NCBI GenBank assembly: GCA_002423465.1
Contig: DIWG01000032.1
Span: 1 to 16,532, forward strand
DNA: 16,532 nucleotides
Source of the DNA: Syntrophaceae bacterium UBA6112
GTDB taxonomy: Bacteria > Desulfobacterota > Syntrophia > Syntrophales > UBA5619
Reading direction: 5' to 3'
The position numbers and the translations under genes are program-made. Every line of letters starts with the position of its first letter. The stretch's first letter is position 1. Of the stretch, positions 8,184-15,130 are shown piece after piece. Under the pieces are notes generated by a model that did not search any database, was not told the origin of the DNA, and worked only from the letters and a program-made list of their open reading frames with translations.

Positions 8184-8211
8184 TCCCCCGGGGGACAATG
8201 CCTCCGGGGGA
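8184..8211 (-). terminator. Strong rho-independent terminator for the hsp20 operon
   Basis: An 11-bp G+C-rich stem (TCCCCCGGGGG with CCTCCGGGGGA, one G-U pair) closes a six-base loop. On the - strand it is followed immediately by seven T, as expected for termination of transcripts from the hsp20 genes. On the + strand no T-run follows, although it lies 5 bp after the HD gene stop and may still act as a 3' stabiliser. Confidence 0.85.
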
Positions 8212-8225
8212 AATGAAACGCCCGG

Positions 8226-8630
8226 TCATTCGGTCCGGACGGCAATTTTCTTCACCTCGGCCTGCGGCGCCTTGTGCAGGGTCAGCTTGAGGACGCCGTT
8301 TTTCACGACCGCACCGATCTTCTCCCGGTCCACCTCGTCGGAGATGGTGAAGGCGCGTTCATAATCGCCGAAATCATACTCGGAATAGGCGATGCTCCGA
8401 CCCGGAAATTCCTGCGGCTTGACCGTTCCCGTGATCGTCAGGACATTCTTCTCCAGGACCACCTCGACCGATTTTTCATCGGCGCCGGGCATGTCGGCGT
8501 ACATCACCATCGCATCCCCGGTTTCAATGATATCCACCTTCGGCACAAAAACCTTTCTATTCCGGGTCCGCTCCATTTCGACCGGGGTCTGCGCCGGTTT
8601 TTTCTCATATTCAATCTTGTTTTCCATCAT
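8226..8630 (-). CDS. Small heat-shock protein, Hsp20/alpha-crystallin family (second of pair)
   Basis: Hsp20 proteins are ATP-independent chaperones that form oligomers and hold unfolding proteins. The 134-aa product has a short charged N-terminus (about 1-28), an alpha-crystallin domain with VDIIETGDAMVMYADMPGA (33-51) and VVLEKNVLTITGTV, and ends in KKIAVRTE, where I-A-V is the I-x-V motif that docks onto neighbouring subunits. Expression relies on the ribosome-binding site AAGGAGGTG, which overlaps the stop codon of the upstream hsp20, so the two are co-translated. Two ATGs in tandem (8630 and 8627) could start it. It is divergent in sequence from its neighbour, so the pair is either an old duplication or two subfamilies that may co-assemble. 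Confidence 0.94.
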   Translation of the reverse strand: MMENKIEYEKKPAQTPVEMERTRNRKVFVPKVDIIETGDAMVMYADMPGADEKSVEVVLEKNVLTITGTVKPQEFPGRSIAYSEYDFGDYERAFTISDEVDREKIGAVVKNGVLKLTLHKAPQAEVKKIAVRTE

Positions 8631-8639
8631 CCCACCTCC

Positions 8640-9083
8640 TTACTCGCACGTTACCAAAACCTTCTTCGGCTTGTCCGCTTCCGCGCGCGGCAGCGTGATC
8701 CGGAGAATGCCCCTGTCATATTTCGCCTCGACCTTGCCCGCCTCCACATGGAAAGGCAACTGGAGGGAGCGGGTAAACCGGCCGTGGTTCCTCTCCTGAC
8801 GGTGGTAGCTCTCCCCCTGCTTCAGGGTTTCCGCCACACGTGCGCCGCTGATCGTCAAGGTGTCTCCCACGACGGAGACGTCCACCTTTCCCGGGTCCAC
8901 GCCCGGAAGTTCGGCGGTCACGACCACGTCCGACTCGCCTACCCAGGCGTTCACCGGGGGGACCTCCGGATTCAAGGGCTGCTCCAGCCCGGAAAAAATA
9001 CGATTCATCTCCCGCTGCAGCCGTTGCACCTCGTGCAGGGGATCCATCCTGCCGCCGAATCTCCATATCCCTGGTCCTAACAT
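8640..9083 (-). CDS. Small heat-shock protein, Hsp20/alpha-crystallin family (first of pair)
   Basis: This 147-aa protein is a second Hsp20-type holdase. Its N-terminal arm (1-40) contains HEVQRLQREMNRIFSGLE, a form widespread in bacterial class A Hsp20 proteins. The alpha-crystallin domain follows, with AWVGESDVVVTAELPGVDPG (46-65), DTLTISGAR and GRFTRSLQLP, then YDRGILRITLPRAEADKPKK. The tail KKVLVTCE supplies V-L-V in place of the usual I-x-I/V. The ATG has a perfect GGAGGTG ribosome-binding site eight bases upstream. It is the first gene of a two-gene operon, 9 bp before the second hsp20, with a promoter about 120 bp upstream and a strong terminator after the second gene. Confidence 0.95.
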   Translation of the reverse strand: MLGPGIWRFGGRMDPLHEVQRLQREMNRIFSGLEQPLNPEVPPVNAWVGESDVVVTAELPGVDPGKVDVSVVGDTLTISGARVAETLKQGESYHRQERNHGRFTRSLQLPFHVEAGKVEAKYDRGILRITLPRAEADKPKKVLVTCE

Positions 9084-9205
9084 ATCTTCACCTCCAAACC
9101 GTTTTATTTTTTAATGATCGGACCGACCGAATGCGCCCATCCGACGCGTCGGCCGAACCAAACTCAACACAACGATAACGTTCAGCTCTTTCCGCATTCG
9201 GCCCT

Positions 9206-9233
9206 AATATAGCCATCCATTACCGGTTGTCAA
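9206..9233 (-). promoter_or_regulatory. Promoter of the hsp20 pair
   Basis: On the - strand TTGACA (9233-9228) and TATATT (9211-9206) are separated by 16 bp, a near-consensus vegetative promoter. The leader to the first ATG is about 115 nt and contains a 12-bp perfect palindrome CCGACGCGTCGG at 9141-9152. No CIRCE element (TTAGCACTC-N9-GAGTGCTAA) and no convincing sigma-32 -10 box (CCCCAT-type) was seen. Confidence 0.6.
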
Positions 9234-9234
9234 G

Positions 9235-9253
9235 ACGGTCGCGCCGCGACCGT
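9235..9253. repeat. Perfect 19-nt inverted repeat next to the hsp20 -35 box
   Basis: ACGGTCGCG and CGCGACCGT flank a single central base. The repeat starts 2 bp from the -35 hexamer, on the upstream side of the promoter. It could be a regulator-binding site or a transcript-end hairpin of the inositol monophosphatase gene; no T-run follows it on either strand. Confidence 0.45.
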
Positions 9254-9373
9254 TCCGGCCGTTTCATACCGGCCCGGGCAAGCCTCATTGAAGGCCCTCA
9301 GCCTGCGCGTCAATATGGACGAAGGGCGGGTAAAGGGCTGCAATCCCGTCGAATGGCGGGAGATGAACAACAA

Positions 9374-10165
9374 TCAGGGGTTGTATAGGGGATCGGTCCC
9401 GCCGAGCAGACGGGACATCTCGGCATGGATCAGGCCGTTGGATGCCAGGATGTGCGGGGAAATCAGCGTAAAGGGGCCGCCCTGCAGGTCGGTCACGACG
9501 CCACCCGCTTCCTCAACAAGGAGGCAGCCGGCAGCCATGTCCCAGGGCATGAGTTTCAGTTCCCAGAAGCCGTCGAACCGGCCCGCCGCGATATAGGCCA
9601 GATCAAGGGCGGCCGCTCCCGCCCGGCGGACCGCCTGGGCGTTCAACGCCATCACCTCGAAGTAATTGATATTGTTGTTCCGGTCCTCCCGAAGGTCATA
9701 AGGAAATCCCGTCGCCAATAGACTATGGGACAGTTCCGCCGTCCGGGATACGGCCAGACGCCGGCCGTTCAAAAAGGCGCCTGCCCCCCTCTCCGCGATG
9801 AACATTTCATTCAGCATGGGGTTATACACGGCGCCGAGACGGATCGTCCCTTCCAACTCCAGGGCGATGGAGACGCAGAAGACCGGATAGCCGTGGGCGT
9901 AGTTCGTCGTCCCGTCAAGCGGATCGATGATCCAGCGAAAATGGGTGCCGTTCACCGTCTCCGGGGATTCTTCCGCCAGGATGCCGTGTTCGGGAAAACG
10001 GCTCCGGATCCGTTTTATGATCAGCGCCTCGGAAAGGTGGTCCGCCTCCGTGACGAGGTTGATGTCCCCTTTGTACTCAACGGTATGGCATTCGTCGATT
10101 CTCTCCCGAAGAAACGCCCCCGCCTCGCGGGCCGTCTCCTCGATGAATTCCCGATACGGATGCAT
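9374..10165 (-). CDS. Inositol monophosphatase family protein (SuhB-like)
   Basis: These Mg-dependent, Li-sensitive phosphatases act on inositol phosphate or related sugar and nucleotide phosphates. The 263-aa product has the family's two metal motifs: IIDPLDGTTN (79-88, with Asp81 and Asp84) and PWDMAAG (207-213, with Asp209). It also has the acidic pair at AEES (64-67) and DINLVTEAD (34-42). The size fits the SuhB/IMPase group and not CysQ or fructose-bisphosphatase GlpX. The frame is open to 10339, but the first 58 codons lack family resemblance. ATG 10165 is chosen because GAGGAGG lies nine bases upstream and MHPYREFIEETAREAG is a typical N-terminus. It is divergent from the RodZ-like gene. 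Confidence 0.92.
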   Translation of the reverse strand: MHPYREFIEETAREAGAFLRERIDECHTVEYKGDINLVTEADHLSEALIIKRIRSRFPEHGILAEESPETVNGTHFRWIIDPLDGTTNYAHGYPVFCVSIALELEGTIRLGAVYNPMLNEMFIAERGAGAFLNGRRLAVSRTAELSHSLLATGFPYDLREDRNNNINYFEVMALNAQAVRRAGAAALDLAYIAAGRFDGFWELKLMPWDMAAGCLLVEEAGGVVTDLQGGPFTLISPHILASNGLIHAEMSRLLGGTDPLYNP

Positions 10166-10338
10166 GTTTCTTTTCCTCCTCATCCAATTTTGGGCGCCAT
10201 ACCAACATAAAAAAAGATAAAAAACCAGCGGTAACTTTCCCATTCCACGCCTCGGCGCCACAACATCAACCATCTTTCTGTTGCGCCTCTGCCGAAATGG
10301 TGTTAATGGTATTCGTGGTTTACAGAAGGATGAATACA

Positions 10339-11202
10339 ATGGATGAGAAGAAACAGATTCCGGCAGCGGAAGAAGCGCCGCACCCCCAGGAGAATGTTCA
10401 GGACTTGAAGACCCTGCGTGAGGCTCGCGGTCTCTCTCTGCAAAACGTGTTCGAAATGACGCGGGTCAGCCTCGTCAATCTCACCGCGGTGGAGCAGGGT
10501 GATTTTAACCATCTTCCGCCTCCCATTTATGCGCGAAATTTCATCCGGAAATACGCCCGTGCGGTCGGGATCGATGAAAAACCGATTCTTGACCATTATG
10601 AAAAGCATCTGGATAGACTCAAGCCGCCAAAAGAGGAGACAACGGTTCGGAAACCCTGGCCGGAAGCGGATCGGCGTTATCCGTTCCTTTTTATGAGCCT
10701 GGCCGCCGTGATCGTCGCCGGAATTCTGGTCTCTGCGATCTTCCTCTATGACCAGGCCGAGAAACCGCCTTCCCCCACTCCGGCCGTCGACGTCGAATCG
10801 CCGCCGGCGTCGGTCGCGCCTGCTCCGGAGAACCCCATAGCCGTCCCGGCTTCCCCCGAACCGGTCACAAAACCGGTGTCGGCTAAACCTCCCCAGGACC
10901 CATCGGGAAAGGCAATCCTTCCGAACGATTCCGCAACGGGAAAGATGTATCATCTTGTCTTCGATGCCCGCGAGCTCACCTGGATCCGGATCACGGAAGA
11001 CCGAAACCCGTCTTACCAGGTTCTCCTCAAACCGGGCGAAAGAATCGAGCGAATGGCCTCCGATTTCTTCCAGCTCGACATCGGCAATGCGGGGGGGCTC
11101 AATCTAACCTTCCAGGGAAAGCCCCTGGGAAGCCTGGGAAAACAGGGTCAGATCATCCACATGCGTCTGCCGGAAAAGGGTTCGGAGAGGAAATCGCCCT
11201 AA
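10339..11202 (+). CDS. RodZ-like membrane protein: cytoplasmic HTH, one TM segment, periplasmic domain
   Basis: The 287-aa protein has the three-part plan of RodZ, which links MreB filaments to the cell-wall elongation machinery. A helix-turn-helix of the HTH_25 type spans about 21-80 (LREARGLSLQNVFEMTRVS, then LPPPIYARNFIRKYARAVGI). A single membrane segment lies at about 113-137 (YPFLFMSLAAVIVAGILV). A Pro/Ala/Val-rich linker covers about 141-205. A C-terminal beta-rich domain (about 213-280) contains ELTWIRITEDRN and LKPGERIERMAS, as in the DUF4115 periplasmic domain. Upstream in-frame starts at 10297 and 10330 exist; the ATG at 10339 has AGAAGG at a nine-base spacing. No mre genes are in the window, so the role is inferred from architecture. 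Confidence 0.85.
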   Translation: MDEKKQIPAAEEAPHPQENVQDLKTLREARGLSLQNVFEMTRVSLVNLTAVEQGDFNHLPPPIYARNFIRKYARAVGIDEKPILDHYEKHLDRLKPPKEETTVRKPWPEADRRYPFLFMSLAAVIVAGILVSAIFLYDQAEKPPSPTPAVDVESPPASVAPAPENPIAVPASPEPVTKPVSAKPPQDPSGKAILPNDSATGKMYHLVFDARELTWIRITEDRNPSYQVLLKPGERIERMASDFFQLDIGNAGGLNLTFQGKPLGSLGKQGQIIHMRLPEKGSERKSP

Positions 11203-11213
11203 GAAGTTCCCAT

Positions 11214-11242
11214 TTGACAACGCATGGAGGATCGTCTAAGAT
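11214..11242 (+). promoter_or_regulatory. Sigma-70-type promoter for tatA
   Basis: A consensus TTGACA (11214-11219), a 17-bp spacer and TAAGAT (11237-11242) begin 12 bp after the RodZ-like stop codon. The tatA start codon follows 36 bp after the -10 box. This makes tatA independent of the gene before it. Confidence 0.75.
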
Positions 11243-11278
11243 CGACCCCAAGAAAAGAAAGAAAGAGGCTGGAAACAT

Positions 11279-11476
11279 ATGTTTGGAATAGGCATGCCTG
11301 AACTGCTGATCATTCTGGTGATCATTCTGATCATCTTCGGCGCCGGCAAGCTCCCCGAGATCGGCGGCGCACTGGGCCGGGGCATCAAGAACTTCAAGAA
11401 GGCCACCCGTGAGCCGAACGAAATCGACGTCACACCGGCCGCCGAGAAGAAAGCGGATGACGTAAAGAAGGCCTAA
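11279..11476 (+). CDS. tatA: Sec-independent translocase subunit TatA/TatE
   Basis: TatA multimers form the protein-conducting part of the twin-arginine translocase, which exports folded proteins, often with metal cofactors. The 65-aa product has the whole family plan: a short N-terminal membrane helix (about 6-21) with a polar Glu8, the hinge FGAGKLPEIG (20-29), an amphipathic helix GGALGRGIKNFKKA and a charged tail. TatB would be longer and carries a different tail. No tatC or tatB is nearby, which is common where tatA genes are scattered. GGAAAC lies shortly before the ATG and a consensus promoter further upstream. Its stop codon overlaps the convergent ssb stop by 4 bp. Confidence 0.95.
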   Translation: MFGIGMPELLIILVIILIIFGAGKLPEIGGALGRGIKNFKKATREPNEIDVTPAAEKKADDVKKA

Positions 11477-11889
11477 AAGGGAACGTCCTCCTCGGAGAGG
11501 GGGGCGTCCACGCCGGGTTGGGGAAGCGGCGGTTCCTCCTGGGATGCATCGTGGCTTCGCGCGCCTTTTGAATCGAGCATCTGCATATTGGAGGCGATGA
11601 TTTCGGTCGTGGAACGTTTGTTTCCCTCCTTATCCTCCCAGCCCCTTGTCTGCAGCCGCCCTTCCAGATAGACCAATTTCCCTTTGACGAGGTACTTGCC
11701 GCAGATCTCCGCCAGCTTCCCAAAGGCAACGATTCGGTGCCACTCGGTTTTTTGTACCTTCTCTCCGCTTTTATCCTTCCACTGCTCATCCGTCGCTATC
11801 CGGAAATTGGTCACCATCGCCCCGTCCGGCGTATACCTCACTTCCGGATCCGCACCCAACCTGCCCACCAGGATCGCCTTGTTGATCAT
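11473..11889 (-). CDS. ssb: Single-stranded DNA-binding protein
   Basis: SSB coats single-stranded DNA in replication, repair and recombination and recruits partner proteins through its C-terminal tip. The 138-aa protein begins with MINKAILVGRLGADPEVRYT, the standard SSB opening. It continues with an OB-fold (about 1-106) including EWHRIVAFGKLAEICGKYL and KGKLVYLEGRLQTR. A short Pro-rich linker follows, and it ends in EEDVPF, the acidic tip equivalent to DDDIPF. Length and tail indicate a functional chromosomal-type SSB, although plasmids also carry such genes. GGGGAG lies seven bases before the ATG. It is convergent with tatA with a 4-bp overlap and lies immediately beyond the end of the cassette-like array. 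Confidence 0.96.
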   Translation of the reverse strand: MINKAILVGRLGADPEVRYTPDGAMVTNFRIATDEQWKDKSGEKVQKTEWHRIVAFGKLAEICGKYLVKGKLVYLEGRLQTRGWEDKEGNKRSTTEIIASNMQMLDSKGARSHDASQEEPPLPQPGVDAPLSEEDVPF

Positions 11890-11915
11890 CTTCTCCCCCT
11901 TGTAACAAGCTATCA

Positions 11916-11997
11916 GATTGATTCAATCATACACAAATCACCCTCCGGCCGCAACACGAAACTGGAACAACGAAAATCGAGATCCAAATTGATTCAA
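11916..11997. repeat. Two TTGATTCAA palindromes around the ssb promoter
   Basis: GATTGATTCAATC (11916-11928) is a perfect 13-nt palindrome touching the ssb -10 box. The core TTGATTCAA recurs at 11989-11997, upstream of the -35 box. Paired sites like this could be an operator; the regulator is unknown. Confidence 0.4.
11926..11954 (-). promoter_or_regulatory. Probable ssb promoter
   Basis: On the - strand TTGCGG (11954-11949), a 17-bp spacer and TATGAT (11931-11926) lie about 37 bp upstream of the ssb start codon. The -10 box is good and the -35 box is weak. Confidence 0.5.
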
Positions 11998-12034
11998 CGT
12001 TTTGGCCGTTGAATAACTCGAACCACTTTTTTAA

Positions 12035-12094
12035 TCATAACGCCAAGGTCAGCGACCGAGTGCACGCGAGGTCCGCTGCACCGACTCGTTGGCT
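12035..12094 (-). other. Putative attC site 1 (distal end of the cassette array)
   Basis: Read on the - strand, this 60-bp element opens with the outer box AGCCAAC (12094-12088) and closes with GTTATGA (12041-12035) after CTTGGC. Inner arms GGTGCAGCGGACC (12082-12070) and GGTCGCTGACC (12057-12047) pair over 11 bp, with two extra G bases bulged in the first arm. Extrahelical bases on one arm and a GTT-starting terminal box are hallmarks of integron attC sites. The stop codon of the 55-codon ORF lies inside it, as often happens in cassettes. No T-run follows the stem. Confidence 0.62.
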
Positions 12095-12216
12095 GAATAT
12101 TTCGCCATTATTTCCTTTCCTTCCTTAGAATTGGCTAAAGATAGGCAGGTTCTTCTCAGTTCATTCACAATCTTCAATCGTTTTGTGATGGCCTCCGGGC
12201 TCATATCAATTTTCAT
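12049..12216 (-). CDS. Small 55-aa protein downstream of the nucleotidyltransferase
   Basis: A 55-codon frame starts at ATG 12216, overlapping the end of the nucleotidyltransferase gene by 11 bp, and stops with TGA inside attC site 1. It begins MKIDMSPEAITKRLKIVNEL and continues with RRTCLSLANS and a Lys/Glu-rich stretch, a mostly helical basic protein. I recall similar short proteins, with SPE at the start and alternating Arg/Leu, next to nucleotidyltransferase genes in other bacteria, but cannot name a family. The overlap suggests co-translation and possibly a toxin-antitoxin-like or two-subunit arrangement, which is inference. The last 15 or so residues are encoded by the attC stem and are probably not conserved. 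Confidence 0.55.
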   Translation of the reverse strand: MKIDMSPEAITKRLKIVNELRRTCLSLANSKEGKEIMAKYSANESVQRTSRALGR

Positions 12217-12671
12217 CTTCTAAACTCCTGAGATATTCAATATCGTCCTGGTCTTGACCACTGCCGCGCAACGATTTTAGCAGAATCATGCCTTGTGGAG
12301 AAACTACTTTCAATGAGCCTCCTTCCCACTCAATGATGCGCCGTTCATCCCATGCTTTTCTCGTTTCAGGTGTAACAATCAACAAATCCAGGACGAGATG
12401 CTCTCCCAAGTCTTTATCGATTTTGGTCAATCTATGTATCTTGATGGCCCCTCCCTTAAATTCCATCGGCAGCGCACTCATTGCAAATCCCAGTTCTTGC
12501 GCCATAGCCTTGGTCTCTGAAAGGAAATCTGGGGCTACCATGATATCAATATCAAGTGTCGCACGCGGTTTCGCATAGACGGCAATCGTCTAAACCGCCG
12601 CACAATGCATAGTCAATCCCTTTTTGATCTAATTTTTGAGCAAGATTCTTGAGTTCTTCCAACAGGTCCAT
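12206..12671 (-). pseudogene. Nucleotidyltransferase gene interrupted by a single-base frameshift
   Basis: The gene starts at ATG 12671 (MDLLEELKNLAQKLDQ) and reads to GGL at codon 27. There the frame breaks, because one extra base is present at about 12589. Dropping it restores GGLAIAVYAKPRATLDIDIM and joins the second frame, which runs to TGA at 12206, about 154 codons in all. The GG followed by the D-x-D of TLDIDI is the metal- and NTP-binding signature of the polymerase-beta-like nucleotidyltransferase fold, as in AbiEii and related toxin-like families. The start lies 29 nt beyond attC site 2. Whether the frameshift is real or a sequencing error cannot be told here; if real, the enzyme loses its active site and only the last 111 codons could still be translated. 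Confidence 0.72.
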
Positions 12672-12700
12672 TGTCTACTCCATCAGAAGCCGTTTGTCAC

Positions 12701-12776
12701 AGCCAACACAACGCTTACCGGTTGGCGGAAGCGCGCCAGCGCTGGTGCCAATCCGATGTACAGCGCTTGGTTGGCT
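12701..12776 (-). other. Putative attC site 2 (between katG and the nucleotidyltransferase)
   Basis: On the - strand the 76-bp element opens with AGCCAAC (12776-12770) and closes with GTTGGCT (12707-12701), exact complements. Inside them CAAGCGCT pairs with AGCGTTG with one unpaired base in the first arm. The centre holds GGTTGGC/GCCAAT pairing and the palindrome CCAGCGCTGG. It lies 51 bp after the katG stop and 29 bp before the next start codon. Confidence 0.62.
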
Positions 12777-12827
12777 GACCGTTTTCTTGCCGCCCTGTTA
12801 GAAACTCTCGAAGACGTTATACTACGA

Positions 12828-15014
12828 TCAGGCGAGGTCGAAACGATCAAGGTTCATTACTTTTTTCCACACCTCTACAAAGTCGTGCAGGAACTTCTCC
12901 TGGGAGTCCTCACATCCGTAGACTTCCGCCAACGCCCGGAGTTGGGAGTTCGAACCGAAGATGAGGTCCACACGGGTGCCGGTCCATTTGAGTTCGCCCG
13001 TTGCGCGATCACGGCCCTCGAACACGTCATCGGCTCCCGGGGCCGCCTTCCACGCGGTGCCCATGTCGAGCAGATTCACGAAGAAGTCGTTGGTAAGCGC
13101 CTCCGGGCGCTTGGTGAAGACGCCGTGTTGCGACTTTCCGATGTTGGCATTCAGGACTCGCATGCCGCCAACGAGAACCGTCATCTCGGGAGCGGTCAGT
13201 GTCAGCAGTTGCGCCCGATCAATCAGCAGTTCCTCTGCCGATACGCTGTAATTGGTTTTGAGATAGTTGCGGAACCCGTCTGCAGCCGGTTCGAGTACGG
13301 CAAATGACGCCACATCGGTTTGCTCCTGTGACGCATCTGTCCGTCCCGGCGTGAAGGCAACGGTTACCTCGTGTCCGGCATTCTTCGCGGCTTGTTCGAC
13401 ACCTGCGCATCCCCCAAGAACAATCAGGTCAGCGAGCGAAACCATCTTCCCGCCTGACTGCGCGCTGTTGAACTCCTTTTGGATTCCCGCAAGGACCTGC
13501 AGCAAAGTCTCCAGTGGGGCAGGCTGGTTAACTTCCCAATCCTTCTGCGGCGCGAGACGGATGCGCGCGCCGTTCGCCCCGCCACGCTTGTCGGAGTTGC
13601 GGAACGTGGATGCCGACGCCCAAGCGGTCGAGACCAGTTGGGAGATTGACAGGCCCGAAGCGAGGATCTTGCCCTTGAGGTCTGCGATGTCCTTCTCGTT
13701 GATCAGATCATGATCGACTGCGGGCACTGGGTCTTGCCAGATCAGTTCCTCCGCCGGGACCTCCGGACCGAGATAGCGCGAGCGCGGTCCCATGTCGCGG
13801 TGGGTCAGCTTGAACCACGCCCTGGCGAAGGCATCGGCGAATTTCTCGGGGTTCTGCAGGTAGCGCCGCGCGATCGGCTCATAGATCGGGTCGAAGCGCA
13901 ACGAGAGGTCCGCTGTGGTCATCATCGGCCGGTGTTTCTTCGATGGGTCGTGCGCATCAACCACCATGTCCTCTTCGGCCACGTCCTTGGCCAGCCACTG
14001 ATGCGCGCCGGCCGGGCTCTTAACCAACTCCCACTCGTATTTAAACAGCACTTTCAGATAGCCCATGTCCCATTTGGTCGGGTTCGGTTTCCAGGCGCCC
14101 TCGATGCCGCTGCCGATCGTATCGCCGCCTTTTCCGCTGCGGAAATTGCTCTTCCAGCCGAGTCCCTGTTCTTCAATGGGAGCGCCTTCAGGTTCAGGGC
14201 CCACATGGGACGCAGGGCCGGCGCCGTGGCATTTGCCGAAGGTGTGCCCGCCTGCTACGAGTGCGACGGTCTCTTCGTCATTCATGGCCATACGCGCAAA
14301 GGTCTCGCGAACGTCGCGGCCCGACGCCACCGGGTCAGGATTACCGTTCGGGCCTTCCGGGTTCACATAAATCAACCCCATCTGAACGGCCGCGAGAGGA
14401 TTCTCGAGATCCCGGTCGCCCGCATAGCGTTTATCGCCAAGCCACTCGTCCTCAGAGCCCCAATAAATATCCTCTTCCGGCTCCCAGACATCTTCGCGCC
14501 CGCCGGCAAAGCCAAAGGTCTTGAATCCCATCGACTCAAGTGCGCAATTGCCGGCCAGTATCATCAGGTCGGCCCAGGAGATTTTCCTGCCGTATTTCTG
14601 TTTGATCGGCCAGAGCAGCCGGCGAGCCTTGTCCAGGTTCACGTTGTCCGGCCAGCTATTGAGGGGCGCCAAGCGTTGAGAACCGGACCCTGCGCCCCCA
14701 CGGCCATCTCCCATGCGGTAGGTGCCTGCACTGTGCCACGCCATCCGGATCATGAGGCCTCCGTAGTGACCGTAGTCGGCCGGCCACCAATCCTGTGAAT
14801 CGGTCATCAACGCATAGAGGTCCTGCTTCAGAGCATAGAGGTCGAGTTTTTTGAACTCTTCAGCATAGTTGAAGGTTTCGCCCATGGGATTGGACAGGGA
14901 AGAATGCTGGTGCAGTATATTCAGGTTCAACTGATTCGGCCACCAGTCCCGGTTCGATATGCCACTGCTGGCAGTGGGTTTGTCAACTCTACCTGTTACC
15001 GGACATTTGCTCAT
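12828..15014 (-). CDS. katG: Catalase-peroxidase KatG
   Basis: KatG is a haem enzyme that removes hydrogen peroxide by catalase and peroxidase reactions. The 728-aa length is normal. The N-terminal haem domain has the distal site RMAWH with Arg90, Trp93 and His94. Tyr216 (GLIYVNPEGPNGNPDP) and Met242 complete the Trp-Tyr-Met crosslink that gives catalase activity, and the proximal haem ligand is His257 in GGHTFGK. The spacings match M. tuberculosis KatG closely. The C-terminal half (from about 430) is the degenerate haem-free copy typical of the family. No signal peptide is seen, so it is cytoplasmic. AAGGAG precedes the ATG by eight bases. It sits between two attC-like repeats with only 36 nt from repeat to start codon, and no OxyR or Fur-type regulator is adjacent. 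Confidence 0.97.
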   Translation of the reverse strand: MSKCPVTGRVDKPTASSGISNRDWWPNQLNLNILHQHSSLSNPMGETFNYAEEFKKLDLYALKQDLYALMTDSQDWWPADYGHYGGLMIRMAWHSAGTYRMGDGRGGAGSGSQRLAPLNSWPDNVNLDKARRLLWPIKQKYGRKISWADLMILAGNCALESMGFKTFGFAGGREDVWEPEEDIYWGSEDEWLGDKRYAGDRDLENPLAAVQMGLIYVNPEGPNGNPDPVASGRDVRETFARMAMNDEETVALVAGGHTFGKCHGAGPASHVGPEPEGAPIEEQGLGWKSNFRSGKGGDTIGSGIEGAWKPNPTKWDMGYLKVLFKYEWELVKSPAGAHQWLAKDVAEEDMVVDAHDPSKKHRPMMTTADLSLRFDPIYEPIARRYLQNPEKFADAFARAWFKLTHRDMGPRSRYLGPEVPAEELIWQDPVPAVDHDLINEKDIADLKGKILASGLSISQLVSTAWASASTFRNSDKRGGANGARIRLAPQKDWEVNQPAPLETLLQVLAGIQKEFNSAQSGGKMVSLADLIVLGGCAGVEQAAKNAGHEVTVAFTPGRTDASQEQTDVASFAVLEPAADGFRNYLKTNYSVSAEELLIDRAQLLTLTAPEMTVLVGGMRVLNANIGKSQHGVFTKRPEALTNDFFVNLLDMGTAWKAAPGADDVFEGRDRATGELKWTGTRVDLIFGSNSQLRALAEVYGCEDSQEKFLHDFVEVWKKVMNLDRFDLA

Positions 15015-15050
15015 CTCTGTTCTCCTTTCTTTTCAGGTTTGTGCTTGTAC

Positions 15051-15122
15051 AGTTAACGCCCACAATCGCCTGGCAGCGGAAGCCGCAGGCTTTATCCGGT
15101 CAGGTGAATTGTGATGTTCGGG
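15051..15122 (-). other. Putative attC site 3 (between the hemerythrin gene and katG)
   Basis: Read on the - strand, this 72-bp element opens with CCCGAAC (15122-15116) and closes with GTTAACT (15057-15051) after GGGC. Inner arms CACAAT-TCA-CCTG and CAGG-CG-ATTGTG pair over 10 bp with one extra base in the first arm. It lies 8 bp after the hemerythrin stop. CCCGAAC is the exact complement of the GTTCGGG that starts the hemerythrin unit at site 4. Confidence 0.62.
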
Positions 15123-15130
15123 ACCCATTG

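Noticed and set aside
10166..10339. 58-residue N-terminal extension of the inositol monophosphatase
   Set aside because: The ATG at 10165 has a good GAGGAGG site and starts the conserved part; the extension overlaps the divergent promoter region and lacks family similarity.
12035..12776. Sites 1 and 2 read as ordinary rho-independent terminators
   Set aside because: Neither stem is followed by a T-run on the gene strand, both contain internal bulges, and the outer boxes of site 1 and site 2 are exact complements of each other, which terminators would not require.
13710..14798. 362-codon frame antisense to katG
   Set aside because: katG is unmistakable on the opposite strand. The antisense product shows no domain motif and mirrors codon bias.
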